DNA of 64,000 nt, from the NCBI RefSeq assembly GCF_002967715.1, contig NZ_PUIA01000069.1, positions 1-64,000 of the forward strand, written 5' to 3'. Within the stretch, counting starts at the first letter, position 1. Every line of letters starts with the position of its first letter. Source of the stretch: Blastopirellula marina. Its GTDB lineage: Bacteria > Planctomycetota > Planctomycetia > Pirellulales > Pirellulaceae. Shown piece after piece: positions 55,127-64,000 of the stretch. Below the pieces are notes generated by a model. The model had not been told where the DNA came from. It saw only the letters and a list, made by a program, of their open reading frames with translations, and searched no databases. The translations under genes were made by a program, and so were the position numbers.

Positions 55127-56485
55127 ATGAAAGCCTTTGTGCTCCCGCGTGTTCGCTTTGCTCTACTGTTGGTACTCGGCATCAGCATGGCTGTTCCGTC
55201 TGCGAAAGCAGGTCAGGTCGGCTTCGCTCGTAATGCCGTCGGTGGTGTTTCCATCGATGCCCAGGGCCAGCTGACATCTGCTCCGGCAGAAGTGAAGAAA
55301 CAGCTTCGTCAGGAAATGATGAATGCTTTGGAAAAGGTGCCCGGTGATCTGGCCACCCCGGTCAAGATGCGTAAGGTTTCGCTTCGTGGTTTGAATGCAG
55401 CAATCAAAGCTTCGCAGGAAAACAACGGCGGCAAGCTGCCGGATGCAGTGAAGTACATGGCCGGCCTGCAGCGTATCGAGTATGTCTTCGTTGACGAAGC
55501 CAACAACGACGTTATCCTCGCTGGTCCTGCCGAAGGTTGGACGGTTGACGAGTCGGGCAACGTCGTCGGTGTTACCACCGGTCGTCCGGTTCTGCTGCTG
55601 GAAGACTTCATCGTCGCCATGCGTACGACCGAAGAAGCTCGTCGCGGTGGCATCACTTGCTCGATCGACCCGACCGCTGAAGGTCGTCAGAATCTCGACA
55701 ACTACCTGGCCAGTCTGACTCGTATGGATGCCAGCGTCAAAGATGGTGTCGAGCGTGCCATGGGTGCCCAGGTGATCACCATCACCGGTGTGCCGAAAGA
55801 TAGCCACTTTGCCCGCGTGCTGGTTGCCGCTGACTTCCGTATGAAGCGAATCGCCATGCACCTGGATCCGAGCCCTGTTCGTGGTCTGTCCAGCTACCTG
55901 GACATGCTACCTTCGGCTCGTTCGGTTCAAAACGCCATGCCACGTTGGTGGTTGGCTTGCAACTATCAGCCACTGGCCCAAAGCGAAGACGGCCTGGCCT
56001 GGCAGCTGCGTGGTCCTGGCGTGAAGGCCATGACCGAAGACGAAATCATCGCCGAAGATGGTTCGGTGTCGCAGACCGGCAAGGTCAGTGCTATTCCCCA
56101 GAAATGGGCCGACGCGATGACCAAGAACTACGAAGAGCTTTCGGCAGAAGACAAGATCTTCGGCGAACTACGAAACGTGATGGACATGTGCGTGATCGCC
56201 GCTCTCCTGGAAAAGGAAAAGCTCCTCTCCAAGGCCGACCTCGACCTGGACATGATCAAGAGCGATTCGAGCCCAGTTCAGTTGGAAAAGTTCGCCACGC
56301 CTGATACCGTGCCGACCTTCTTCAGCGCCATGAAGAAGGGTCGCCAGTGGGTGATCACCGCTTCGGGCGGCGTCGACATCAACTCGTGGGAAGTTGCCAG
56401 CCACACCGAAAACGTCGCTGGAATGGACAAGCTGCGAACCGAACAGTTGGCCTCCAACACCAACAACATCTGGTGGTGGAACTAA
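55127..56485 (+). CDS. Exported DUF1598 protein
   Basis: A 452-residue protein with a clear signal peptide (VRFALLLVLGISMAVPSAKA, cleavage at about 28). The mature protein has the DUF1598 features known in Planctomycetes: VGGVSIDAQGQL near the start, VKMRKVSLRGLNAAIKA, RIEYVFVDEANNDVILAGPA and a C-terminal WEVASHTENVAGMDKLR. Function unknown. The codons favour GGT/GTC types typical of highly expressed genes. It is a single gene with its own strong terminator, consistent with abundant expression. Confidence 0.9.
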   Translation: MKAFVLPRVRFALLLVLGISMAVPSAKAGQVGFARNAVGGVSIDAQGQLTSAPAEVKKQLRQEMMNALEKVPGDLATPVKMRKVSLRGLNAAIKASQENNGGKLPDAVKYMAGLQRIEYVFVDEANNDVILAGPAEGWTVDESGNVVGVTTGRPVLLLEDFIVAMRTTEEARRGGITCSIDPTAEGRQNLDNYLASLTRMDASVKDGVERAMGAQVITITGVPKDSHFARVLVAADFRMKRIAMHLDPSPVRGLSSYLDMLPSARSVQNAMPRWWLACNYQPLAQSEDGLAWQLRGPGVKAMTEDEIIAEDGSVSQTGKVSAIPQKWADAMTKNYEELSAEDKIFGELRNVMDMCVIAALLEKEKLLSKADLDLDMIKSDSSPVQLEKFATPDTVPTFFSAMKKGRQWVITASGGVDINSWEVASHTENVAGMDKLRTEQLASNTNNIWWWN

Positions 56486-56514
56486 CGCGAGACGAGCGTT
56501 CAGCAAGAAACAAG

Positions 56515-56544
56515 AACGGCCTCCAAATTCGGAGGCCGTTTTTT
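56515..56544 (+). terminator. Strong intrinsic terminator of the DUF1598 gene
   Basis: A perfect 10-bp stem AACGGCCTCC/GGAGGCCGTT with a 6-base loop, followed by TTTT. It starts 29 bases after the stop and touches the end of the convergent kinase-fold gene. Confidence 0.93.
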
Positions 56545-57145
56545 ATTGCGCCCGCAAGTTGACCCACGCGATGCGTTTCACGTACGGGGCGACCGCAGGA
56601 AAGGCCTCGTCCACGGCTCCCGCTTGCGCCAGGGCCTTCCATGAGACATCGGCAGAACGGTCGATTGATTTCACCAGGACCAACTCACTTGCGCCCCAAT
56701 GGGCAGCCAGTGCCGCAGCAATGGAATCGCTGGTTAAACGCCAATCAGATGGAAGCGAACCGCACGTTTGCTCAATGATCGGCTGATGCGTGTTCCAGTT
56801 GTCTATCACGTCCCATACTTGAAGCTGGGGCTCACACTGTCTGTTCTTCCAAGCATTGATTGCCGCTTGCTGTGCCTGCGCATCGCTTGTCACCGGCAGT
56901 TTCAGTAAGGCGGCGACCAGCGACGCTGAGAGCCGCATCGCGTTGAGCGCTAGATGGTGGCTCTCCAGCGGATCGAGCCCGTGCACCTGGTCCATCTTTC
57001 GCACGCCGTCGGCAAAGACGCCGCCACCTGGGATGATTAACACAGGCGAGGCAGGGGAGTGCTCGGCATGTAGCCGGCGAATCCGCTCGGCCAAGTCAGG
57101 CAGATCAAACAGGCTTCCACCCAACTTCCAAACGGCGAAGCCCAT
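56543..57145 (-). CDS. Amino-acid-kinase-fold protein, MfnE-like
   Basis: The protein has 200 residues, short for an amino acid kinase. The N-terminus VWKLGGSLFD is the nucleotide-binding motif of the fold, followed by VLIIPGGGVFADGVRKMD. Length and neighbours match MfnE, the kinase of aminomethylfuran phosphate in methanofuran biosynthesis. Methylotrophic and planctomycetal bacteria carry related genes for an H4MPT-linked C1 pathway. It is 4 bases downstream of the MfnF-like gene, so the pair is co-translated. The specific substrate is inferred from context. Confidence 0.82.
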   Translation of the reverse strand: MGFAVWKLGGSLFDLPDLAERIRRLHAEHSPASPVLIIPGGGVFADGVRKMDQVHGLDPLESHHLALNAMRLSASLVAALLKLPVTSDAQAQQAAINAWKNRQCEPQLQVWDVIDNWNTHQPIIEQTCGSLPSDWRLTSDSIAAALAAHWGASELVLVKSIDRSADVSWKALAQAGAVDEAFPAVAPYVKRIAWVNLRAQ

Positions 57146-57149
57146 TCAA

Positions 57150-58160
57150 CTAGTCCCAGGCTTCTTCTGCCAAAATGGCCAATGCATACGCGGGGGCACA
57201 TCGCGCGGCGTTGGCCCCGATCAGGTCGGTCAGGTACTCGCGGTGCGTCACTACGCCAGCCGAATCGAGAGCAGCTTCGGCCAGGAAATCACCGTGACCG
57301 CTGATGACCGTCAGCTCGACGTTCATCTTCAACTCTTCCACCACCTGGCGAATCCCGGTGGCAATCTTCTTGACCATGATCGAGTTCAGCTCGCGAGCCA
57401 TCTCGTTGATTTCGGTCCAGGTCACCTCGTCGCCGTCGGCACATATCATGCGGGCCAGACGCGTTTTGGCGAACTCACGTGTGGCAGGGCGTCCGTCGGC
57501 GGTGCCGTGATTCTCAGGCTCTTCGTCGAACAAACCCAGCGCGAGCAAGATATCGATTGAGGTGGCAAACCACTCGTTCGCCACCGGGACACGCTTGCCG
57601 CGGAAGTTGACGTAATCAGTGATGCCGCAAATTGGCGTGCGTTCGACGCCCAGATAAACCAGTTCACCGGCCAGGAGCCGGCACAGGTCGGACTTCGATT
57701 TGCTGGCGACCTGGCCGTCGATCAGGGGGATGATGTCGGTGGTAGTAGAACCAACATCGACTACCAGGCCGCTTTTTCCTTGAAACCACTGACCACCGAA
57801 TCGGCCCAGGGCGTGCCAGTTGGCAGCAGCCACGGAAAGGGGATCCAAGATGCCGTCTTCCAGCGAAACCATCTTGCCGGTGACGGTATAGACCTTCACG
57901 GGGTAATCAGTGAAGACTTCGCGAATCGCACCCAGCACGAAACGCACCCCCTCTGCTTTCGAGCCAAAGCAGTCGGCCAGTTCGGCGGTCATCGTCACGG
58001 CCACCCGATCAAAGACCGGGGTCATCCCCAACACGTGCTTCAGATTCACGACCAGTTCGTGCTTCTTCTTCCAGATCGCAAAAGGAAAGGAATGAGCGAA
58101 ACCATCACCCGTCGCAATCTTGATGTTGGCTCCTCCAACGTCAACGCCCAGGACCGTCAT
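57150..58160 (-). CDS. Hydantoinase/oxoprolinase-like protein, MfnF-like (H4MPT-linked C1 pathway)
   Basis: A 336-residue protein of the actin-like ASKHA group. It begins TVLGVDVGGANIKIATG (phosphate-binding loop), with VDVGSTTTDIIPL at about 193-205 as the second loop. The pattern matches the H4MPT-linked C1 transfer protein later identified as MfnF, which joins aminomethylfuran phosphate to glutamyl-tyramine in methanofuran biosynthesis. It sits between the MfnE-like and MfnD-like genes with 4- and 19-base spacing. The three genes likely supply a methanofuran-type cofactor for formaldehyde or formate metabolism. Confidence 0.88.
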   Translation of the reverse strand: MTVLGVDVGGANIKIATGDGFAHSFPFAIWKKKHELVVNLKHVLGMTPVFDRVAVTMTAELADCFGSKAEGVRFVLGAIREVFTDYPVKVYTVTGKMVSLEDGILDPLSVAAANWHALGRFGGQWFQGKSGLVVDVGSTTTDIIPLIDGQVASKSKSDLCRLLAGELVYLGVERTPICGITDYVNFRGKRVPVANEWFATSIDILLALGLFDEEPENHGTADGRPATREFAKTRLARMICADGDEVTWTEINEMARELNSIMVKKIATGIRQVVEELKMNVELTVISGHGDFLAEAALDSAGVVTHREYLTDLIGANAARCAPAYALAILAEEAWD

Positions 58161-58179
58161 ACGCTCTCTATTTCCTCAT

Positions 58180-59226
58180 CTAAAGGATCTCAAAATCGAT
58201 CTCACCGCAGCCTACCCTGGGCTCGAAGCTCTGACCAGCAACCACGTCCAACATGGCTTGGGCCAGATTGTTCTTCAGAAACAGTCGTAGGCCAACATAC
58301 GAGCTCGTCAGCCGCGGATTCAGATCAACCGCGACATCGTCCTTCCCGTCGGGACAGGGCCCCAGAATCATATCAAGCCCAACATATCCCCGGAAAGGGG
58401 GCATCGCTCTAATTGCTTGCGCCGCAAGGCGATGCGCTCGCAAGTTCAGTTCCATCGGGATGGGCAAGCACCCTCCATGATATTTCAAATCTTTATCAAG
58501 CGACTGAAACGCAGCTGGCAAAAGAAAGAAATCCGCTCCATTTCCCAGCGCCGAGCAGCTCACGGCATCGCCAAATATCCTGGGCTGTATGAGATATTTT
58601 TCGTTTCCAAGTAGCTCGCCATTTAGCTCAAATCCCGCATTCCAAGAAAGAACTCCCTCCGAGCCAGCTCCGTCGGAGGGTTTTGTGACGACCGGAATAT
58701 CTAACAAGTGCTCCCACGTCGCACGCTCGGCAACGCGGAACGTGTCGATCGTGCGGACCGACAATTCGCGCCACTGTTGGAAGCACTTCCACTTGCAAGA
58801 TGCCAGTTGCACGAACGTCGAGTCAGGGCTCATCAGAAACGCGCCCTCTTCTTCCGCCCATTGGGTCCGCGCAAGATGGAGCCCGTCGAACTCGGGGGCG
58901 ATCACCAGCGTGGCTTCGGTCGACGCTGCGGCATCTCGAAACGCAATGCGCTCTCCCTCGGGGCCTTCGACGGTGATTTGCTCGGCAGCCGCTACCGACA
59001 GCATGGGCAATCGCGAATCACGTAGCACCGTTACCGATACGCCATCGATCGCGGCGAAGTCTTCGACGACAGCGGCCAGCATGGCCGTGCCTTCTTTCAG
59101 CAGAGATCCACTTGGGGCAGGCGAACCAGGGACAGAGTAGAGACCGCCCCCGGTTATCAATTCGTAAACAAAGACGCTACGAGGATAGGAGGCTTCCGAC
59201 GCCATCACAAACGCTTTTGCCCCCAT
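58180..59226 (-). CDS. ATP-grasp ligase, MfnD-like (tyramine-glutamate ligase type)
   Basis: A 348-residue cytosolic ATP-grasp protein. The N-terminus SVFVYELITGGG and the following LLKEGTAMLAAVVEDF match MfnD-type proteins. The ATP-grasp core has VVTKPSDGAGSEGV, KYLIQPRI and VAVDLNPRLTSSYVG (metal and substrate binding). In archaea MfnD ligates tyramine to glutamate in methanofuran biosynthesis. The start is either the ATG at 59226 or the ATG at 59205. It leads the three-gene MfnD-F-E cluster. Confidence 0.86.
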   Translation of the reverse strand: MGAKAFVMASEASYPRSVFVYELITGGGLYSVPGSPAPSGSLLKEGTAMLAAVVEDFAAIDGVSVTVLRDSRLPMLSVAAAEQITVEGPEGERIAFRDAAASTEATLVIAPEFDGLHLARTQWAEEEGAFLMSPDSTFVQLASCKWKCFQQWRELSVRTIDTFRVAERATWEHLLDIPVVTKPSDGAGSEGVLSWNAGFELNGELLGNEKYLIQPRIFGDAVSCSALGNGADFFLLPAAFQSLDKDLKYHGGCLPIPMELNLRAHRLAAQAIRAMPPFRGYVGLDMILGPCPDGKDDVAVDLNPRLTSSYVGLRLFLKNNLAQAMLDVVAGQSFEPRVGCGEIDFEIL

Positions 59227-59322
59227 CTAAGCAGTTATCTACGGTATCGTGTGCCAGACCAACTCACCTTCCAATACTCAGGCAAGAAGCCGCTGGCACT
59301 GGGAAGCCTGACAGTAGGTTAA

Positions 59323-59349
59323 TCCCCACTATAAAGCTTCCGGTGGGGA
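59323..59349 (-). terminator. Possible terminator of the suf operon
   Basis: Stem TCCCCAC (59323-59329) and GTGGGGA (59343-59349) with a 13-base loop, 5 bases after the stop of the SufT-like gene in minus orientation. The T tract is weak (TTAACC). Confidence 0.45.
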
Positions 59350-59354
59350 CTTTA

Positions 59355-59675
59355 CTAGAAGATTCCCAGTTGATCCCGGGCATCTTCGGTCATGCGATCG
59401 GGCGACCAAGGCGGGTCCATTACGATCTTCACTTCAACGTCGCCAACCCCTTCCATTTGCGAAACGAACTGCTTCGCACCGCCGATCAACTGTGGGCCGG
59501 CCGGACAGGCAGGGCTGGTCATGGTCATGTTGATCAAGACCTTCTTGTCTTCCGACTCTTCGATATCCTCGAAGTTGACCTCGTAGACGAGACCAAGATC
59601 GACGATGTTCACGAACAGTTCCGGGTCGATCACATTCTTGAGTTGTTCGCGGACGGTGTCTTCCGATAGTGCCAT
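59355..59675 (-). CDS. MIP18/DUF59-family Fe-S assembly factor (SufT-like)
   Basis: A 106-residue protein. The family core is VREQLKNVIDPELFVNIVDLGLVY, then VLINMTMTSPACPAGPQL with the conserved Cys. SufT-like DUF59 proteins help carry or insert Fe-S clusters made by the Suf system. The gene is 14 bases after the Rieske gene and has an AAGGAG ribosome-binding site. It is the last gene of the suf operon. Confidence 0.93.
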   Translation of the reverse strand: MALSEDTVREQLKNVIDPELFVNIVDLGLVYEVNFEDIEESEDKKVLINMTMTSPACPAGPQLIGGAKQFVSQMEGVGDVEVKIVMDPPWSPDRMTEDARDQLGIF

Positions 59676-59689
59676 CGCAGGGCTCCTTC

Positions 59690-60004
59690 TTAGTCAACAA
59701 GGCGAACGTAGATGTCGCCCCCTTCAATCTTGGCTTCGTGTACCTGGGTCGGCTGTGTGGCTGGCATCAGCGTGGCCTTGCCGGTCCGAATGTCGAACTT
59801 GGCCCCGTGACGAGGGCACTCGATTTCGTAACCGTCCAAGTCCCCCTCGCCCAGTGGTCCGTCGTCGTGCGTGCAAACGTCGTCCAGGCAGAAAACCTGA
59901 CCACCGGCATGAATCACGATCACGAAGCGATCGTCGACTTCAAACACTTCTTTACCAGGATCGGGTATCTCACTGAGAGCCGCGACACGCACAAAGTCGG
60001 ACAT
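59690..60004 (-). CDS. Rieske [2Fe-2S] ferredoxin-like protein
   Basis: A 104-residue soluble protein with both Rieske cluster-binding boxes: CTHDDGPLGEG and CPRHGAKFD (Cys-x-His and Cys-x2-His). It resembles the ferredoxin subunit of non-haem oxygenases, but no oxygenase gene is nearby. Placement inside the suf operon, as in other bacteria, suggests an electron-carrying role in Fe-S assembly (inference). The gene follows a 130-base gap that contains a large palindrome. Confidence 0.92.
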   Translation of the reverse strand: MSDFVRVAALSEIPDPGKEVFEVDDRFVIVIHAGGQVFCLDDVCTHDDGPLGEGDLDGYEIECPRHGAKFDIRTGKATLMPATQPTQVHEAKIEGGDIYVRLVD

Positions 60005-60059
60005 TCGAATTACTTACTTGCAGGACAGGAGGTGATTATCAAGTTGATCGCTGAAACAT

Positions 60060-60127
60060 GTAGAGCCCACGTGTCGCGGGTCAGAAACTCGGTACCCGCT
60101 TTGCGACCCGCGACACGCGGGCCCTAC
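60060..60127 (-). repeat. REP-like extragenic palindrome after sufD
   Basis: Two 23-base arms (60060-60082 and 60105-60127) with a 22-base loop. They match at 21 positions on DNA, and the two differences become G-U pairs in RNA of the minus strand, so the suf transcript would form a 23-bp hairpin. The arms are G+C-rich (core GTGTCGCGGGTC). There is no T tract, so it is not a classic terminator. It may be a repeated mobile-type element. Confidence 0.75.
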
Positions 60128-60134
60128 TTACCAG

Positions 60135-61460
60135 TTAATCGTATTCGCGAACACGGCGCGCGATCGCGTGCCCTAGGGCTTCACGTACCGATTCGAGCGT
60201 AATGCGGTCGAATACCTGTTGGAAGAAGCCGGTCACGATCATACGCATCGCTTCTTTGCGGGTATAACCGCGAGCCATGGCGTAGAAGATCTGCTCTTCG
60301 TCTACCTTGCCGGTGGTGGCCCCGTGGGTGCAGCGAACGTCGTCCGCTTCGATTTCCAAGCCAGGGATCGAGTCGGCACGGCTATGTTCGGTCAGCAGTA
60401 GGTTGTCGATACGCTGATAGCCGTCGGTCTTCTGAGCACCGGGAGCAACCTTGATCATCCCGCGCCATACGGTTCGTGACTGATCTTGCAGGGCCGCTTT
60501 GTACAGGAAGTTACTCGTGCAGTTCGGGGCACGATGGTACTGCTGCGTGTGATAGGAAAGGTGCTGCTTGTTCTCGGTGAAGAGCACGCCGTTCACTTCG
60601 CAGTGGGCACCTGGCTTATCAAGGGCAACGTGCTGATTCACTTTCGACAGGCGGCTACCCAGTGCACCCAGCGTCCAGAACAGGTTACCGTCTTGGCCGA
60701 CGCAACCTTTCTGCTGAGCGAAGTGCCACACCTTTTCGCCCCAGTTCTGCAGGTTCACGAAGCGCAGGTTGGCTCGATCGCCAACGATCACTTCAATCGC
60801 ACCGCAGTGGAAGCCAGGCTGGTCGTCGTCCAGGCTGGCCGATTCGGTCAGCACGGTTGCCTGGGCACCTTCTTCCAGCACGATCAACGTATGAGCCAGG
60901 TCGACACCGTTGTCTCCAACCAGGTTCAACACGTGCAGCGGTTGCTCGACCTGAACGTTACGGGGAACGTACAGAAACGCACCGCCACTGAAGTAGGCGG
61001 CATGCAGGGCACTGAACTTGTCGAAGTGTGGGTCGAACTCGCCTTGGAAGAGATACTTCTTCACCAGGTCGCCATGCTCGGCCAGAACGGTACGGAAGTC
61101 GCCGAAGATGACGCCTTTGGCTTTCAGTTCGTCGCTGATGGTACTGACGGCGGTCTTACCGTTCAGGGAGATCACCTGGCCGCCGATGTCAACACCTTGG
61201 GCCAAGAGACCGGTCGGGAGGGTCGACGGATCGACCTGGGTAGCGAAGCTAGGCGGATTGAACTTCTTCAGGCTGAAGCCGCGGATGTCGGTTCGCATCC
61301 ACTCTTCTTCCTTGCGGGTCGGCCAGTCCTTCTGCTCAAAGCTTTCGAAGGCTTCCTGGCGAAGATCGACCAGCCACTGGGGCTCGTTCAGTTGTTTGAC
61401 GTAATCGTTGAATGCTTCGGCATTCCAATTTTCGACGGTGGTTGCGGCTGCCACGCTCAT
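60135..61460 (-). CDS. sufD: Fe-S cluster assembly protein SufD
   Basis: A 441-residue SufBD-family protein with the usual helical N-terminal part and right-handed beta-helix core. Marks include PTRKEEEWMRTDIRGFSL, IVLEEGAQATVLTE, HYHTQQYHRAPNCTSNFLYK-type residues (here LSYHTQQYHRAPNCTSNFLY), and near the end SRADSIPGLEIEADDVRCTHGATTG split across two strands. SufD is part of the SufBC2D scaffold. It follows sufB by 105 bases that hold a terminator-like hairpin. Confidence 0.95.
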   Translation of the reverse strand: MSVAAATTVENWNAEAFNDYVKQLNEPQWLVDLRQEAFESFEQKDWPTRKEEEWMRTDIRGFSLKKFNPPSFATQVDPSTLPTGLLAQGVDIGGQVISLNGKTAVSTISDELKAKGVIFGDFRTVLAEHGDLVKKYLFQGEFDPHFDKFSALHAAYFSGGAFLYVPRNVQVEQPLHVLNLVGDNGVDLAHTLIVLEEGAQATVLTESASLDDDQPGFHCGAIEVIVGDRANLRFVNLQNWGEKVWHFAQQKGCVGQDGNLFWTLGALGSRLSKVNQHVALDKPGAHCEVNGVLFTENKQHLSYHTQQYHRAPNCTSNFLYKAALQDQSRTVWRGMIKVAPGAQKTDGYQRIDNLLLTEHSRADSIPGLEIEADDVRCTHGATTGKVDEEQIFYAMARGYTRKEAMRMIVTGFFQQVFDRITLESVREALGHAIARRVREYD

Positions 61461-61490
61461 GATATCGCTAATGTTCGGGTCTTAACTGTC

Positions 61491-61536
61491 AAAGAAAAAT
61501 GGCCAAGCACGCCAGCTCGATCGACGCTGCTTGGCC
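61491..61536 (-). terminator. Terminator-like hairpin between sufB and sufD
   Basis: On the minus strand GGCCAAGCA (61536-61528) and TGCTTGGCC (61509-61501) form a 9-bp stem with an 18-base loop, followed directly by ATTTTTCTTT. It lies 30 bases after the sufB stop and could reduce expression of sufD and the genes behind it. Confidence 0.7.
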
Positions 61537-61565
61537 CAAATGTGGTCACGAAAGGGTTCCGTCGA

Positions 61566-62981
<1,416 letters not shown>

Positions 62982-63096
62982 TGTCTCTCCAAACTATTGA
63001 ATATCGTCGGTGGCGATGGTCTGCGTGCTTCGCATTGGTGCCTGGTCGCAGTTCAGGCCGCGAAGCGAATCGCACAGTGACTAATACGCTTTGTGA

Positions 63097-63912
63097 CTAA
63101 ACCGTTTGCTCTTCGTCTTGCATCGCACGTTCCATGGCAGCCGCTTCCGGATATGCCTTGCGAATGCGTTCGTAACCATTGGAATGCAGTTCGTGAGCCA
63201 GCTCGACGCCGCCGCTTTCGACGATCCGCCCACCCAGCATCACGTGAGCGTGCGAAGGTGGGTTGTGCTCGAGCAGCTTGTCGTGGTGGGTAATGATCAG
63301 AAGGCCCATCTCTTCGCCACCGATCTGAGCGATACTCTGGCTGGCCAGACGCACCGCATCGGCGTCCAGACCGCTGTCGGTTTCGTCCAGAATGGCGAAT
63401 TTCGGCTGCAGCATAGCCAGCTGAAGAATCTCGGCCCGCTTCATTTCACCACCTGAGAAGCCGTCGTTGACGTAACGACGAGCGAACTCGGTGTCCATCT
63501 GAAGCTGGTTCATCTTCTCTTTGATTTCCTTACGGAATTCCCGCATCGGAATGAGGTCTTCACCTTCTTTACGTTCTGGATTGCGAACGTTGGTCGTTGC
63601 GTGCCGCAGGAAGTCGGCCAGGCGAACGCCAGGGATGGCGATCGGCCGCTGGAAGGCCATGAACAGGCCAAGTCGGGCTCGTTCGTCCGCTTCCATCTCG
63701 GTGACGTCGACATCGTTCAGCAGAATGCGACCTTCGGTCACTTCGTACTTGGGATGTCCCATGACGGCAAAGCCGAGCGTGCTTTTACCGGAACCGTTAG
63801 GGCCCATCAGGGCATGCGTTTCACCACGCTTCAGTTCCAGGTTCACGCCATTGAGGATCGGCTTGTCTTCTACCGAAACGTGTAAATTCTCAATCTTCAA
63901 TACGTCGGTCAT
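63097..63912 (-). CDS. sufC: Fe-S cluster assembly ATPase SufC
   Basis: A 271-residue ABC-type ATPase. Walker A GPNGSGKST, a Q-loop in FMAFQRPIAIPGV, the signature FSGGEMKRAEILQ, Walker B FAILDETDSGLDADAV and the switch His in LLIITHHDKLLEH are all present. It powers cluster assembly on SufBD. It is the first suf gene in the window, and no regulator (SufR/IscR) lies between it and the window end. Confidence 0.97.
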   Translation of the reverse strand: MTDVLKIENLHVSVEDKPILNGVNLELKRGETHALMGPNGSGKSTLGFAVMGHPKYEVTEGRILLNDVDVTEMEADERARLGLFMAFQRPIAIPGVRLADFLRHATTNVRNPERKEGEDLIPMREFRKEIKEKMNQLQMDTEFARRYVNDGFSGGEMKRAEILQLAMLQPKFAILDETDSGLDADAVRLASQSIAQIGGEEMGLLIITHHDKLLEHNPPSHAHVMLGGRIVESGGVELAHELHSNGYERIRKAYPEAAAMERAMQDEEQTV

Positions 63913-64000
63913 TCGTGACTATTCGCTCTACTTGAGTCTCAACGGAGGCGACACCGCAAGCGGCGTCATGGAAGTTATTTACCAGTATGCTTTTGATGTT
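63913..64000. other. Upstream region of sufC (to window end)
   Basis: 88 bases without a visible gene. The suf promoter may lie here, but I see no clear promoter boxes. Confidence 0.3.

Overview
The window reads as a chromosomal segment of a Planctomycete, most likely close to the Blastopirellula/Bremerella/Rhodopirellula group. This rests on gene content: a DUF1598-type secreted protein, several PQQ-propeller envelope proteins, Hanks-type kinases, a Tat-exported Gfo/Idh/MocA oxidoreductase, methanofuran/H4MPT-linked genes in a bacterium, and Gln-rich exported proteins. No species is assigned. There is no transposase, integrase, phage gene or CRISPR array, so the window looks like core chromosome.

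Left part (1-4.9 kb): the 3' end of a 5S rRNA gene and its terminator, then a Coa1-like membrane protein, a zinc-finger methyltransferase, a small membrane protein, Maf, an RluA-type pseudouridine synthase and a membrane-anchored Ser/Thr kinase.

4.9-16.8 kb: one tight minus-strand run for the cell envelope. In transcription order it is an exported prenyltransferase-fold/HEAT protein, a single-pass protein in the TonB/TolA position, ExbB/TolQ, ExbD, a zinc-ribbon-ExbD fusion, a single-pass PQQ-propeller protein, a TPR + family-5 solute-binding-like protein and an exported unknown. The propeller protein starts with the same small module as the neighbouring kinase. The tRNA-Phe and HU genes follow.

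18.2-42 kb: plus-strand envelope genes. A 1562-aa PQQ-propeller/TPR protein is followed by a long gene train: MoxR ATPase, DUF58, a BatA-like VWA protein, a second VWA protein, a membrane coiled-coil protein, two exported Gln-rich proteins, an NPCBM-like protein and three HtrA-type proteins in tandem. The first HtrA has a complete catalytic triad. The other two have lost all three catalytic residues. Most junctions overlap or abut, which suggests one operon.

42-51 kb: sugar-isomerase, Tat-exported oxidoreductase and DoxX genes (DoxX apparently with a CTG start), a MATE exporter, a D-2-hydroxyacid dehydrogenase with an inverted repeat next to its start codon, a second kinase and a second Gfo/Idh/MocA protein.

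51-56.5 kb: a thioredoxin-like protein, a lone CheX-like protein, an FHA-GAF-AAA+-HTH sigma-54 activator and the DUF1598 protein.

56.5-64 kb (minus strand): three genes resembling methanofuran-biosynthesis MfnE, MfnF and MfnD, then a suf operon (sufC, sufB, sufD, Rieske ferredoxin, SufT-like). It has an apparent terminator between sufB and sufD and a large palindrome after sufD. All function statements come from reading the sequence; no database search was run.
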